Of a stretch of DNA of 64,000 nt, positions 24,707-36,800 are shown in pieces. The position numbers and the translations under genes were made by a program. Source of the stretch: Siphonodentalium dalli (taxonomy: Eukaryota > Mollusca > Scaphopoda > Gadilida > Siphonodentaliidae); the NCBI GenBank assembly GCA_032622095.1, contig CP136061.1:23934991-23998990 (forward strand), written 5' to 3'. The first letter of the stretch is position 1, and the number at the start of each line of letters is the position of its first letter. Below the pieces are notes generated by a model. It searched no databases and was not told the origin of the DNA. It saw only the letters and a list, made by a program, of their open reading frames with translations.

Positions 24707-25312
24707 GACGAATCCCACCCATGCCACATGACTCCATGTGGTGACAACGCGATCTGCGCACCTACCGAGTTGCCACAACCCAGATACCGATGCATTCCTT
24801 TCAAAAGTGTGGCAACTACAACCGCGACAACCACGACTACAACCACGACTACGACTGCAACCACGACTACAACCACGACTACAGCCGCGACAACGACTAC
24901 AGCCACGACTACAACCACGACTACAACAGCGACTACGACTACAACTACGACTACAGCCGCGACAACGACTACAACCACGACTACAACCACGACTAAAACA
25001 GCGACGACTACAGCCGCGACAACGACTACAGCCACGACTACAACCACGACTACGACTACAACCACGACTACAGCCGCGACAACGACTACATCCACGACTA
25101 CCACGACTACAACCGCGACTACACCCACGACTACAGCCACGACTACAACCACGACTACAACCGCGACTACGACTACCACGACTACAGCCACGACTACCAC
25201 GACTACAACCACGACTACAACCACGACTACAGCCACGACTACAACCACGACTACAACCGCGACTACGACTACACCCACGACTACGACACATAACTATGTA
25301 AATCCCAAATGA
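24707..25312 (+). CDS. Secreted PAN/EGF/threonine-rich protein, exon 2
   Basis: The exon begins after the acceptor TTTCAG and continues exon 1 in phase 0 for 201 codons plus stop. Residues 1-30 of the exon hold four cysteines in an EGF-like pattern (PCHMTPCGDNAIC, then YRC). The remainder is an array of ACG/ACT/ACA/ACC codons broken by GCG and GCC, giving a Thr-rich, Ala-dotted stalk of about 160 residues, a likely O-glycosylated mucin-like tail. It ends HNYVNPK-stop. Frames rich in CSRG or V on the opposite strand are shadows. The last codons lie in the first unit of the following satellite, so the present C-terminus is shared with that repeat. The function is unknown; a cell-surface or secreted recognition or mucous role is possible. 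Confidence 0.75.
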   Translation, partial: DESHPCHMTPCGDNAICAPTELPQPRYRCIPFKSVATTTATTTTTTTTTTATTTTTTTTAATTTTATTTTTTTTATTTTTTTTAATTTTTTTTTTTKTATTTAATTTTATTTTTTTTTTTTTAATTTTSTTTTTTTATTPTTTATTTTTTTTATTTTTTTATTTTTTTTTTTTTTATTTTTTTTATTTTPTTTTHNYVNPK

Positions 25313-26375
25313 TACCATAAAGTAAATGTTCATTTGGTGTTGAATGCTGACATATATAATTATAAGTTATATCATTGTAAATTATTGTATGACACCCATA
25401 TATTGAATAATGTCTGCTCATAATGTGAATTTCAATGTAAAACCTTCACATTAAGTAATGACTGTATATGGAGAAATATTTGTGAAGTATTCAGATCCTG
25501 GGAAGAGCAAAAAGGGAAGTTAAATCAATTTCGGATACATAACTATGTAAATCCCAAATGATACCATAAAGTAAATGTTCATTTGGTGTTGAATGCTGAC
25601 ATATATAATTGTAAATTATTGTATGACACTCATATATTGAATAGTGTCTGCTCATAATGTGAATTTCAATGTAACATCTTCATATTAAGTAATGACTGTA
25701 TATGGAGAAATATTTATAAAGTATTCAGATGCAAGGAAGAGAAATAAGGAAGTTAAATCAATTTCTGAAATATGACTATGTAAATCACAAATGATAACAT
25801 ACAGTAAATGTTCATTTGATGTTGAATGGTGACATATATCATTGTAAATTATTGTGTGACACCCACCCATATATTGAATAATGTCTGCTCATAATGTGAA
25901 TTTCAATATAAAACCCTCATATTGTCTAATGACTGTAAATGGAAAATAATTGTGAAGTATTCAGATCATGGGAAGAGAAATAAAGAAGATAAATAAATTT
26001 ATGATATATAACTATATAAATCCCAAATGATACCATAAAGTAAATGTTCATTTGGTGTTGAATGCTGACATATATAAGTGTAGATTATTGTGTGACACCC
26101 ATTTATTTAATAATGTCTGCCCATAATGTGAATTTCAATTTAAACAATGATTCCAAAAAGTAAATGTTCATTTGGTGTTGAATGCTGATATTATAACTGT
26201 AAATTATTATGTGACAACCATGTGTTGAATAATGTCTGCTCATGATGGGAATGTCTTTGTAAATCCCAAATGCAAAAGATACCATAAAGTAAATGTTCAT
26301 TTGGTATCGAATGCTGACATATATGATTGTAAATTATAATGTGACACCCATATATTGAACAATGTCTGCTTATGG
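25288..26375. repeat. ~240-bp tandem repeat downstream of the secreted gene
   Basis: Units start ATAACTATGTAAATCCCAAA and include AAAGTAAATGTTCATTTGGT, TGACACCCATATATTGAATA and TTTCAATGTAAAACC. About four full and several partial copies occur (25288, 25538, 25773, 26008, then shortened copies). The first unit contains the stop codon of the gene. A stray fragment lies at 38695-38745. Confidence 0.85.
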
Positions 26376-26682
26376 TGTGACTGGCTCTATCGTAGTTGGA
26401 CCCCGTCTTTCCCGCTAAAACGAACATACCCGATGTAACTTGGGCGCCATTCTCGAAGACATAATCGGATGTTGCCGTTCGATTACAATGAAAAGTTGGA
26501 ATAGGAAGCGGAAACAACTATCCGGTTAACAATGATAACGTTCAATTAAAGTCATACCACTGTGCCAAATTGTACAAAAAACACAAATATTAATAATGTT
26601 GTATATACAAAATAAGTTAACAAGTAATTATGGTGTACTCACCTATTTACACTATATACAAGGTGATAGTAACTTTTTTCAG

Positions 26683-28374
26683 TTACTTTGTTTTTCGGAA
26701 TTTTTTGACAACTGGAGCGAAATCGTCTTCACTGTCGATATCACTCCAAGAAACGAACCCTGGTCTCGTCACTTTCCTCACTGTTCTGGTTCTAGTTTGG
26801 GTCACAATCGGCGAAACAGGAGTGGATACAAGCACGAGTTCATCTGAGGATAGCTCATTGTCGATGTAGGTTACCGGACACGTATGTTTCCGTTTAGGGC
26901 GTTTCGTTTTTTGCGATTTGGCTTTCAGCCTAAGTTGCCGCCTAATTTCCGGAGGTGTTGTATTCGGCTCGGGCGCTAATGGTGAACTGCTGGATATCAA
27001 ATAATTACAGGATGGAGAGTTAATGGTTGCGATAGATGGATTTTCGGATGGTTTTTGTGCTGCTGTGGGCTGTGAAGCGAATTCAGGTATTACGAAAATT
27101 TGAGGAGTGGGAGGCGTGTTATTGAATAGCAATAACCGTTCTGGCGAATTTTCCAATGGCGGCATGCTCGAATCCGTTAAAATGGGGCTTGCTGCGATGG
27201 TAGCTGTTGGAATTGGTGATGGCGAATTATTAGGCTGATCTGCGTCACTTAGTGGAAGTGTATCGTGTTGGACATTTTCTTTGAATTTTGGAATGACAAT
27301 ACGTTTTGTGCAGTCAGATGGAAACCCACTCCATGTTTGAAAAATCGGATCTGGATACAGATATTTATATTCGTCGTAAAGGGTATACATTTCTCGCATG
27401 GCGTCGTAAAAGGAAGAATAGATGTTTTGATTTCGATGGTGATTTCTAAATATTAAAGAGCATAAGTGACTTTCGAATGTTTTACTGCTGCAACCAGCCA
27501 TCTTCCGGAAATGATTCTTCATGTGGGCCCAGGCGCCTTCGATGGTATTGGTGTCTACAGTAAGGACCTCTCCCGTTACTCTGTGGCGGTATTCGTGGCT
27601 GAACTCATATTGGTGGAATAAATTGAAATGGTTGAATCCCATATTGTTGAGTTTATTATACGGGAGCCAGCCATCGCTTATAATAGTCGATCCCTGCTCT
27701 ACGTACTTCTCTATCAATGGCAACAAAGTTTTTTGTGTTCGGTCGATAACTGGAAATATTATGTACGTATAAGTTTCGATTTCGACCATTCCAAAAATCC
27801 AAATTTTCTTCCCACGACGTTTCCCGCGTCCATACTTAGAAACTCGGCCGAATACGCTCTCATCAATTTGAATAGTGCCTTTAAGTTTAAAGTCGCCCCC
27901 ATTCAAAGTTTTGTATACGTATTCACTGTATACTTCTCTAACGAATGACGCCCAATCGACTGCTGTTTTCTTGTAATTAATTCCGGCGACGATAGCTGCT
28001 TGTTTCAAGTTCATATGGATAAGATAATCATTAATAAAGACAAAAATGTCCGGTATACTGATATGTGATCTGGAAAAGAAACTGTTTTTTCGAATTGATA
28101 TCTCGTGGTTTTTATTTTTTTTGCACCGCCATGTGTAGCCATCATTCAGTTTAGATTTCTTTTGGAGATTGCAATAGACGTTACACTTATCGCACTTCAT
28201 GTGTTGTCGGATGAAACCATTGCGACGCAACCAGCAGATCACATTAATGAAAGGCAAAGCGAACAGAGCAAAGAAATACCATGGATTGCTAAAATCGCGA
28301 ACATCGCAGCGTGATGGATTTTCTAATTTTTTTCGGAAATTTCCGACAGGTTTTTGTGGAATATTTCTCGGCAT
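26683..28374 (-). CDS. Merlin/ISXO2-like DDE transposase
   Basis: This is one uninterrupted frame of 563 codons from an ATG at 28374. Residues 61-84 hold a CDKC..C..C zinc-ribbon-like motif. The DDE nuclease core follows, with D171 in IQIDESVFG, D234 in IISDGWLPY and E279 in NTIEGAWAHMK. That spacing and context are those of ISXO2/IS1016-type enzymes, the Merlin superfamily in animals. Such enzymes cut and rejoin DNA at short terminal inverted repeats. Family members are usually about 300 residues, whereas this one has a further ~210 residues rich in Pro, Ser and Thr. It ends with an acidic/aromatic patch (WSDIDSEDDF) and a basic tail, possibly a nuclear or chromatin contact region. All catalytic residues are present and no breaks are seen, so it may be active or recently active. 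I could not define terminal repeats or a target duplication. Confidence 0.85.
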   Translation of the reverse strand: MPRNIPQKPVGNFRKKLENPSRCDVRDFSNPWYFFALFALPFINVICWLRRNGFIRQHMKCDKCNVYCNLQKKSKLNDGYTWRCKKNKNHEISIRKNSFFSRSHISIPDIFVFINDYLIHMNLKQAAIVAGINYKKTAVDWASFVREVYSEYVYKTLNGGDFKLKGTIQIDESVFGRVSKYGRGKRRGKKIWIFGMVEIETYTYIIFPVIDRTQKTLLPLIEKYVEQGSTIISDGWLPYNKLNNMGFNHFNLFHQYEFSHEYRHRVTGEVLTVDTNTIEGAWAHMKNHFRKMAGCSSKTFESHLCSLIFRNHHRNQNIYSSFYDAMREMYTLYDEYKYLYPDPIFQTWSGFPSDCTKRIVIPKFKENVQHDTLPLSDADQPNNSPSPIPTATIAASPILTDSSMPPLENSPERLLLFNNTPPTPQIFVIPEFASQPTAAQKPSENPSIATINSPSCNYLISSSSPLAPEPNTTPPEIRRQLRLKAKSQKTKRPKRKHTCPVTYIDNELSSDELVLVSTPVSPIVTQTRTRTVRKVTRPGFVSWSDIDSEDDFAPVVKKFRKTK

Positions 28375-29054
28375 TTTGTCGAAGGAGACATTAGGTGCTT
28401 TGTGTATTCATTATATAGTCGGAATAAATTGTTTGAGAACCACGTGTTATTTTTCCCCGTGCCAATGATTTCTCCGTGCGATGGGGGTTCGTGGTATAGT
28501 CCGTGCATAAATATTCCATTGAAATGTTGAAAGGGTTTCTTCACGGGTACTAGTATTGATTAAATTAATAAATAAACAATCATATACTTCTTGGATATGA
28601 GATGTAGGGGTCACAATCTTGAAGAGATCTCCATGCTTTCCCCACAAAGATTACCATATATGGGCAGATAAGTGATAGGTGGGCGTGTTGAACTGAAAAA
28701 TATGCATGCAAGTGCATTCAATTTCGACCTCAATTTCTGATTGATATTGTTTTTTGTTTCAAAATTCGCGTGCAATACGTGAGTTAATAGATATAATCGA
28801 AGTCGCTCTCGGGCATGACCCGACCGACTAGTTCTCTATCTAGTCTCTTGTGGCAAAATTCTATTTTTATGATCGAAGGGGGGCGACTCGACCAATCGTC
28901 GCGCTGCATATACCAGACAACCCCTAATGACGTCATAAAATTATGGTTCACCGCTCCTCTCCACCCATGAACCGAAGGTCTCCATGACGTTAGGTACCCG
29001 TCTATTTGGCAATAATTTTATTGTGTGTGAATCCATCCGTGTCGCAATATTTAA

Positions 29055-29477
29055 ATGTCACATGACCTTGTAGATGTTCGTGCACTTCGTCATATTGTTA
29101 AAATGAATGTGGGGGCACAGCTTCTACGAAATAGAAACCGAGAGACCCACACACAATGGTCACTAATTCAGGAGTTGATAGGTCCGGCAAACCTTTGGCC
29201 TCACCATATGAGGCGACTTTTTTGGGAGGTCAACCCAACTTATTGGGACCGCACCAAGTTGAGTGCGTTTGTGTGGGTAAATGGGCTCGATCCCATACTC
29301 TTTTTTGACTGGGCCGACCACATGCGGCTCTATAACGCCAGGAATCGCGCCCATATGCAGCGGCTGCTGCACAGCTACGAGACCATCAACTATCGATTGT
29401 ATGCATACAATGTTAGCCAGGGGGGGTATCAATACCTGGATGGAACGCGGGTGCGTTACGGATCCTATCGTAACTAA
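29055..29477 (+). CDS. Unidentified 140-residue protein
   Basis: The ATG at 29055 opens 140 codons ending in TAA, just before a CTG|GTGAGT donor-like site that would lie in the 3' untranslated part. The composition is unlike random translation: many Trp, Tyr, Phe and His residues, and ordered motifs such as LWPHHMRRLFWE, NPTYWDRTKLSAFVWVNGLDP and YQYLDGTRV. There is no signal peptide or membrane segment. It stands 680 bases from the divergent Merlin-like transposase and could be its accessory ORF or an independent gene. I do not recognise the family. Confidence 0.6.
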   Translation: MSHDLVDVRALRHIVKMNVGAQLLRNRNRETHTQWSLIQELIGPANLWPHHMRRLFWEVNPTYWDRTKLSAFVWVNGLDPILFFDWADHMRLYNARNRAHMQRLLHSYETINYRLYAYNVSQGGYQYLDGTRVRYGSYRN

Positions 29478-29499
29478 TCTGGTGAGTTCTTATTTAAAT

Positions 29500-30340
29500 G
29501 TTTCATTCGCCATACGTCTTCATCACATTTGTGTCGTATACTTTTCACTTAATCGTCGTGCAAAGATCTGAAAAATATCGCTTTGTCATTAACCCGACGG
29601 TCCCCTTTAAGCATATGATTTTTCCGAGTAAAACATAAGAGGAACAACTCTATATGTTCTAAAGCTCCGAACAGACTCTCTTGGGTTATCTTTCTTGTAA
29701 TAGGTGGATGGAATATTTTGCCAGCCGCTGTTCAAATGGGATGATCTTTGAAATAACGATTTCGTTCAAAAATTGAACACTCTATATACATCATATTGAG
29801 ATATATCAACTAAAACATATCAGAATGTCCTTACGTAAAAATAATATTAAATTTTCGTTCAGAAAGCGTTAAGATAGCTGACCCTCAAATAAAGCTTAAT
29901 TGGCCACTATCTGTGTTTGTCTGTCGAGTTTAGCGTATGATAATGCATGCCCCTATGTCGGGAATTGTGACAAAAGTTTCCACATTTGTGAGATTGCTTA
30001 GAACATTAGCAGAGTTGGGGTCCAACGTCATACTTGAAATTAAATTGTTATGATCATTATTATTAAACCAAGTATACGTATCGGTAATTAAAGCGACAAT
30101 CGATCATAATCCATACGAAATAACGTGCATTGTGACTTGCTCCTTATTTCGTAAATATTCATATTTACGAGGTAACATTCACAAGATAACGGTAATATAT
30201 TTATACATGCGCATCATCAATATTTACTGCCGCCTGACGTGGACTGCATATTTCGTAACGTTCAGGGGAAGAAACTTAGGTAGACATTAAAATGAGCACA
30301 TTCATATACATATCGCTGGTTTCACCCCCGTGTGAACAAT
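29500..30340. other. No gene seen
   Basis: AT-rich spacer. At about 30115-30175 a TACGAAATAACGTG..TTATTTCGTAAATATTCATATTTACG cluster resembles the motif that dominates the ~870-bp satellite further on. Confidence 0.4.
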
Positions 30341-32510
30341 AATGGTCCACTCATAAGGGGTTAAAGTATCTGATGTTCATAATAAGTATGCATGTCTTTG
30401 AATAACCCCCTAACTACAACTAAACTTTTTTTTTTTTTTTTAATCCCCGAAGAAACCCTTAGTGGCATTTAATGATTGAATTGTGGAGCCCTCCCCTTAA
30501 TACTTATCTTAGTGTTAACCCGCTTTACGAATAAATGTCCTTCCAAACGGGGTCAAAGTATCTGATGTTCGTAATAAGTGTCTATGTCTTTGAATAAACC
30601 CCCGAAACATAACTAAACCCCTGTTCGTTTTTTTGATCCCCAAAGATACCCTTTGCGGCATTTAATGATTGAATTGGGAAGCCCTCCCCTAATAGTTATC
30701 TTATTTTAAACCCGCTTTAACAATAAATGTCCTTCCAAACGGGATTAAAGTATCTGATGTTCGTACTAAGTGTCTATGTCTTTGAATAAACCCCCGAAAC
30801 ATAACTAAACCCCTGTTCGTTTTTTTGATCCCCAAAGATACCCTTTGCGGCATTTAATGATTGAATTTGGGAAGCCCTCCCCTAATAGTTATCTTATTTT
30901 AAACCCGCTTTAACAATAAATGTCCTTCCAAACGGGGTTAAAGTATCTGATGTTCGTACTAAGTGTCTATGTCTTTGAATAAACCCCCGAAACATAACTA
31001 AACCCCTGTTCGTTTTTTTGATCCCCAAAGATACCCTTTGCGGCATTTAATGATTGAATTGGGAAGCCCTCCCCTAATAGTTATCTTATTTTAAACCCGC
31101 TTTAACAATAAATGTCCTTCCAAACGGGGTTAAAGTATCTGATGTTCGTACTAAGTGTCTATGTCTTTGAATAAACCCCCGAAACATAACTAAACCCCTG
31201 TTCGTTTTTTTGATCCCCAAAGATACCCTTTGCGGCATTTAATGATTGAATTTGGGAAGCCCTCCCCTAATAGTTATCTTATTTTAAACCCGCTTTAACA
31301 ATAAATGTCCTTCCAAACGGGGTTAAAGTATTTGATGTTCGTACTAAGTGTCTATGTCTTTGAATAAACCCCCGAAACATAACTAAACCCCTGTTCGTTT
31401 TTTTGATCCCCAAAGATACCCTTTGCGGCATTAATGATTGAATTGGGAAGCCCTCCCCTAATAGTTATCTTATTTTAAACCCGCTTTAACAATACATGTC
31501 CTTCCAAACGGGGTTAAAGTATCTGATGTTCGTACTAAGTGTCTATGTCTTTGAATAAACCCCCGAAACATAACTAAACCCCTGTTCGTTTTTTTGATCC
31601 CCAAAGATACCCTTTGCGGCATTTAATGATTGAATTTGGGAAGCCCTCCCCTAATAGTTATCTTATTTTAAACCCGCTTTAACAATAAATGTCCTTCCAA
31701 ACGGGGTTAAAGTATCTGATGTTCGTACTAAGTGTCTATGTCTTTGAATAAACCCCCGAAACATAACTAAACCCCTGTTCGTTTTTTTGATCCCCAAAGA
31801 TACCCTTTGCGGCATTTAATGATTGAATTGGGAAGCCCTCCCCTAATAGTTATCTTATTTTAAACCCGCTTTAACAATAAATGTCCTTCCAAACGGGGTT
31901 AAAGTATCTGATGTTCGTACTAAGTGTCTATGTCTTTGAATAAACCCCCGAAACATAACTAAACCCCTGTTCGTTTTTTTGATCCCCAAAGATACCCTTT
32001 GCGGCATTTAATGATTGAATTTGGGAAGCCCTCCCCTAATAGTTATCTTATTTTAAACCCGCTTTAACAATAAATGTCCTTCCAAACGGGGTTAAAGTAT
32101 TTGATGTTCGTACTAAGTGTCTATGTCTTTGAATAAACCCCCGAAACATAACTAAACCCCTGTTCGTTTTTTTGATCCCCAAAGATACCCTTTGCGGCAT
32201 TTAATGATTGAATTGGGAAGCCCTCCCCTAATAGTTATCTTATTTTAAACCCGCTTTAACAATACATGTCCTTCCAAACGGGGTTAAAGTATCTGATGTT
32301 CGTACTAAGTGTCTATGTCTTTGAATAAACCCCCGAAACATAACTAAACCCCTGTTCGTTTTTTTGATCCCCAAAGATACCCTTTGCGGCATTTAATGAT
32401 TGAACTGGGAAGCCCTCCCCTAATAGTTATCTTATTTTAAACCCGCTTTAACAATAAATGTCCTTCCAAACGGAGTCAAAGTATCTGATGTTCGTAATAA
32501 ACTGATGTTC
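30340..32510 (+). repeat. ~191-bp satellite, direct orientation, about 11 copies
   Basis: Each monomer includes ACCCGCTTTAACAATAAATG, CCTTCCAAACGGGGTTAAAG, TATCTGATGTTCGTACTAAG, CCCCCGAAACATAACTAAAC and TTTGCGGCATTTAATGATTG. Diagnostic variants alternate (GAATTGGG / GAATTTGGG). Others recur about every 768 bases (TATTTGATG at 31328 and 32098; AATACATGTCC at 31493 and 32264). This indicates a four-monomer higher-order repeat. The outer copies at 30340 are more diverged. Confidence 0.95.
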
Positions 32511-32609
32511 GTAATAAGTTCGTAATCAGTGTCTATAGTCTTTGAATAAAATAGTTCGGGGGGGGGGGGTGATATTAACAGACACTTTTTGTGAGCATCA
32601 ATAAATTCA

Positions 32610-33200
32610 AACCCGTTTGAATGGACATTTACTCTTAAAGCGGGTTTAAAATAAGATAACTATTAGGGAAGGGCTACCCAATTCAATCATTAAATGCCGC
32701 AAAGGGTATCTTTGGGGATCAAAAAAACGAACAGGGGTTTAGTTATGTTTCGGGGGTTTATTCAAAGACATAGACACTTAGTACGAACATCAGATACTTT
32801 AACCCCGTTTGGAAGGACATTTATTGTTAAAGCGGGTTTAAAATAAGATAACTATTAGGGGAGGGCTTCCCAATTCAATCATTAAATGCCGCAAAGGGTA
32901 TCTTTGGGGATCAAAAAAACGAACAGGGGTTTAGTTATGTTTCGGGGGTTTATTCAAAGACATAGACACTTAGTACGAACATCAGATACTTTAACCCCGT
33001 TTGGAAGGACATTTATTGTAAAAGCGGGTTTAAAATAAGATAACTATTAGGGGAGGGCTTCCCAATTCAATCATTAAATGCCGCAAAGGGTATCTTTGGG
33101 GATCAAAAAAACGAACAGGGGTTTAGTTATGTTTCGGGGGTTTATTCAAAGACATAGACACTTAGTACGAACATCAGATACTTTAACCCCGTCAATACGG
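32610..33200 (-). repeat. ~191-bp satellite, inverted orientation, 3 copies
   Basis: These are the same monomers as 30340-32510 but reverse-complemented, starting with AAAGCGGGTTTAAAATAAGA. A poly-G tract and about 60 non-repeat bases (32550-32610) separate the two orientations. A degraded unit follows to about 33400. The open frame at 33078 is only satellite read through. Confidence 0.95.
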
Positions 33201-33839
33201 AAATGTGTTCTTAGTGTGGAGTTAAAAGAAGACAATTGTATAGGAAGAGGGCTCCTTGATCCCATCTTTAAATGCCACAAAAGATGGCATTCGAGAGAAA
33301 ACAGAGACCATTTGTGTAGTAAATGAGATGGGGATTTATGCAGATATTCGCAACTAAATATTATGAGAATCAGAAACTTTAACCCCGTAAGGCAGTATAA
33401 AGAGTGTATTTTTAGTATTTAGTGGTTCCGGATGGGCTAGTTCACTAAATAAAGCATTAAATCGAGATAAACAGCGCAAATTTTAAGACATGAAATACGA
33501 AATATAACTAAACTGGATAGTAATGTCGAAGTAAAAGACATTTAGAGTTATCCCGCCTTCATCTTCATCCAGCCTGAAAACAACTTGTTTTTATTGAAGA
33601 CAAGTGCATGGCAAAATAGTTAAGAAAAAACAATTCCGGTACCTGTATTTGAACACCATCGGTTAAATATCAACGGTAATGATGTTATCCTAATTTGAAC
33701 GAAATAACTTGTAATACTAGAACGATCTATCTCTAGTTAATTCTGTTTGTCACTTTCAATAAATAGCCTTGATTTTGTCAAGAAATTCGTGTAATATCTA
33801 CAAGTGTTGATATGAGTGAAATAAATGTTTAAATATGTA

Positions 33840-36800
33840 AATATAGAACGAAATTACGGGTATCATGCACCGAATGATTTGTATATAATGCTGAGGAAAG
33901 TTGTCCAGATTAAAATTACCCCGCCGCCAGTAATATAGGATTCACTATTACCGAGGTGGGATATTTTGTACTGGGGACCTGTATTGCCAAGTATATGGTG
34001 TTAGAGACCATGGAGCGGCCACAGCTTTTAGTTCTCTGATATTAATTATACAGCAAAACTGTCAACATTTGGAAATGTGTATCAGTATTGAATAATTACG
34101 GTGTTATACCCCCACCTGTCGGCACGTCCCTGATGAGGGATAACAGCGCGTGCACTTGAACCAGAGAACGCATGCTTATATTTCCGAGCATGAAATATCC
34201 CATATATAGCCCACGAAATGCTTGTCAACATTCTAAATGTTTGGGTCCATAAAGTAAAAAATTATCAGTTAAATCGTTTATAGGTTCACATGCATGTATT
34301 GAACAAGTGTTTATTAGCGAACTGAATATTTAAATATGTAAATAAAACGATTTAACTGGCATCATGCGCCATTAGGTGCAAGTAAAGATGGCCGTTATTT
34401 CGTTATATTTACCCAATTTAATAACAAAATGTTTAAATGTGTTAATATAACGAAATAACGGGCATCACGCACTATTAGGTGGATGTAACGATGCCCGTTA
34501 TTTCGTTATATTTACACGTTTCAAGAACTGAATGGTTAAATTTGAACATAACGAAATAACGGCCATCGTTCACCGAGTTATATATCATTCGCTGCATAAT
34601 TGCCGTTATTTCGTTATATTTACTTTTTAAGAACTGAATATTGAAATATGTACCTATATAACGAAATAACGGCCATAATCCACCGAATGGTTAGTTATAG
34701 TTACATATTTCAGTTTTCATCTCACTAGGTTTAAATAATATACAGCGCCAATGCTTATAATTCCGATCGTGAAATATCCGACAACTAATTCTTGTCAATA
34801 TACAATTTGAAATGTCTATACCCGCTGAAGCAAACAAGATGTCCGCTATTTCGTTGAAGATACACCTTAATATATATCGGTCCCAGTCAACAAATGTTGA
34901 TATGATTTATACAGCCAAACTGTCAACAGTTGTATATATGTATAAGTATTGAATATTTACGGTGTTAGACCCCCCCCCCCCCACCTGTCGGCACGTCCCT
35001 GATGAGCGATAACAGCGCGTGCACTTGAACCAGAGAACGCATGCTTATATTTCCGAGCATGAAATATCCCATATATAGCCCACGAAATGCTTGTCAACAT
35101 TCTAAATGTTTGGGTCCATAAAGTAAAAAAAATATCAGTTAAATCGTTTATAGGTTGACATGCATGTATTGAACAAGTGTTTATTAGCGAACTGAATATT
35201 TAAATATGTAAATAAAACGATTTAACTGGCATCATGCGCCATTAGGTGCAAGTAATGATGGCCGTTATTTCGTTATATTTACCCAATTTAATAACAAAAT
35301 GTTTAAATGTGTTAATATAACGAAATAACGGGCATCACGCACTATTAGGTGCATGTAACGATGCCCGTTATTTCGTTATATTTACACGTTTCACGAACTG
35401 AATGGTTCAATTTGAACATAACGAAATAACGGCCATCATTCAGCGAGTTATATATCATTCGCTGCATAATTGCCGTTATTTCGTTATATTTACTTTTTAA
35501 GAACTGAATATTGAAATATGTACCTATATAACGAAATAACGGCCATAATCCACCGAATGGTTAGTTATAGTTACATATTTCATTTTTCATCTCACTAGGT
35601 TTAAATAATATACAGCGCCAATGCTTATAATTCCGATCGTGAAATATCCGACAACTAATTCTTGTCAATATACAATTTGAAATGTCTGTACCCGCTGAAG
35701 CAAACAAGATGTCCGCTATTTCGTTGCAGATACACCTTAATATATATCGGTCCCAGTCAACAAATGTTGATATGATTTATACAGCCAAACTGTCAACAGT
35801 TGTAAATATGTATAAGTATTGAATATTTACGGTGTTAGACCCCCCCCCACCTGTCGGCACGTCCCTGATGAGCGATAACAGCGCGTGCACTTGAACCAGA
35901 GAACGCATGCTTATATTTCCGAGCATGAAATATCCCATATATAGCCCACGAAATGCTTGTCAACATTCTAAATGTTTGGGTCCATTAAGTAAAAAAAATA
36001 TCAGTTAAATCGTTTATAGGTTCACATGCATGTATTGAACAAGTGTTTATTAGCGAACTGAATATTTAAATATGTAAATAAAACGATTTAACTGGCATCA
36101 TGCGCCATTAGGTGCAAGTAATGATGGCCGTTATTTCGTTATATTTACCCAATTTAATAACAAAATGTTTAAATGTGTTAATATAACGAAATAACGGGCA
36201 TCACGCACTATTAGGTGCATGTAACGATGCCCGTTATTTCGTTATATTTACACGTTTCACGAACTGAATGGTTCAATTTGAACATAACGAAATAACGGCC
36301 ATCATTCAGCGAGTTATATATCATTCGCTGCATAATTGCCGTTATTTCGTTATATTTACTTTTTAAGAACTGAATATTGAAATATGTACCTATATAACGA
36401 AATAACGGCCATAATCCACCGAATGGTTAGTTATAGTTACATATTTCATTTTTCATCTCACTAGGTTTAAATAATATACAGCGCCAATGCTTATAATTCC
36501 GATCGTGAAATATCCGACAACTAATTCTTGTCAATATACAATTTGAAATGTCTGTACCCGCTGAAGCAAACAAGATGTCCGCTATTTCGTTGCAGATACA
36601 CCTTAATATATATCGGTCCCAGTCAACAAATGTTGATATGATTTATACAGCCAAACTGTCAACAGTTGTAAATATGTATAAGTATTGAATATTTACGGTG
36701 TTAGACCCCCCCCCCCCCCCCACCTGTCGGCACGTCCCTGATGAGCGATAACAGCGCGTGCACTTGAACCAGAGAACGCATGCTTATATTTCCGAGCATG

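Noticed and set aside
24683-25333. Long minus-strand frames rich in CSRG or in valine
   Set aside because: These are antisense readings of the Thr-codon array; they lack starts, signals or domains.
26380-26520. Minus-strand peptide with FENGAQVTSGMFVLAGK as a further exon
   Set aside because: No acceptor/donor pair or homologous exon in the window supports it.
26380-29600. Terminal inverted repeats for the Merlin-like element
   Set aside because: I compared plausible ends on both sides and found only weak matches, so no boundary is claimed.
33078-33326. 82-codon frame
   Set aside because: It is a read-through of inverted 191-bp satellite monomers.
34110-34160. Possible hammerhead ribozyme (CTGATGAG in the ~870-bp satellite)
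   Set aside because: The CTGATGA core is present, but the GAAA that must follow stem II is missing in every copy, and the flanking stems do not form.
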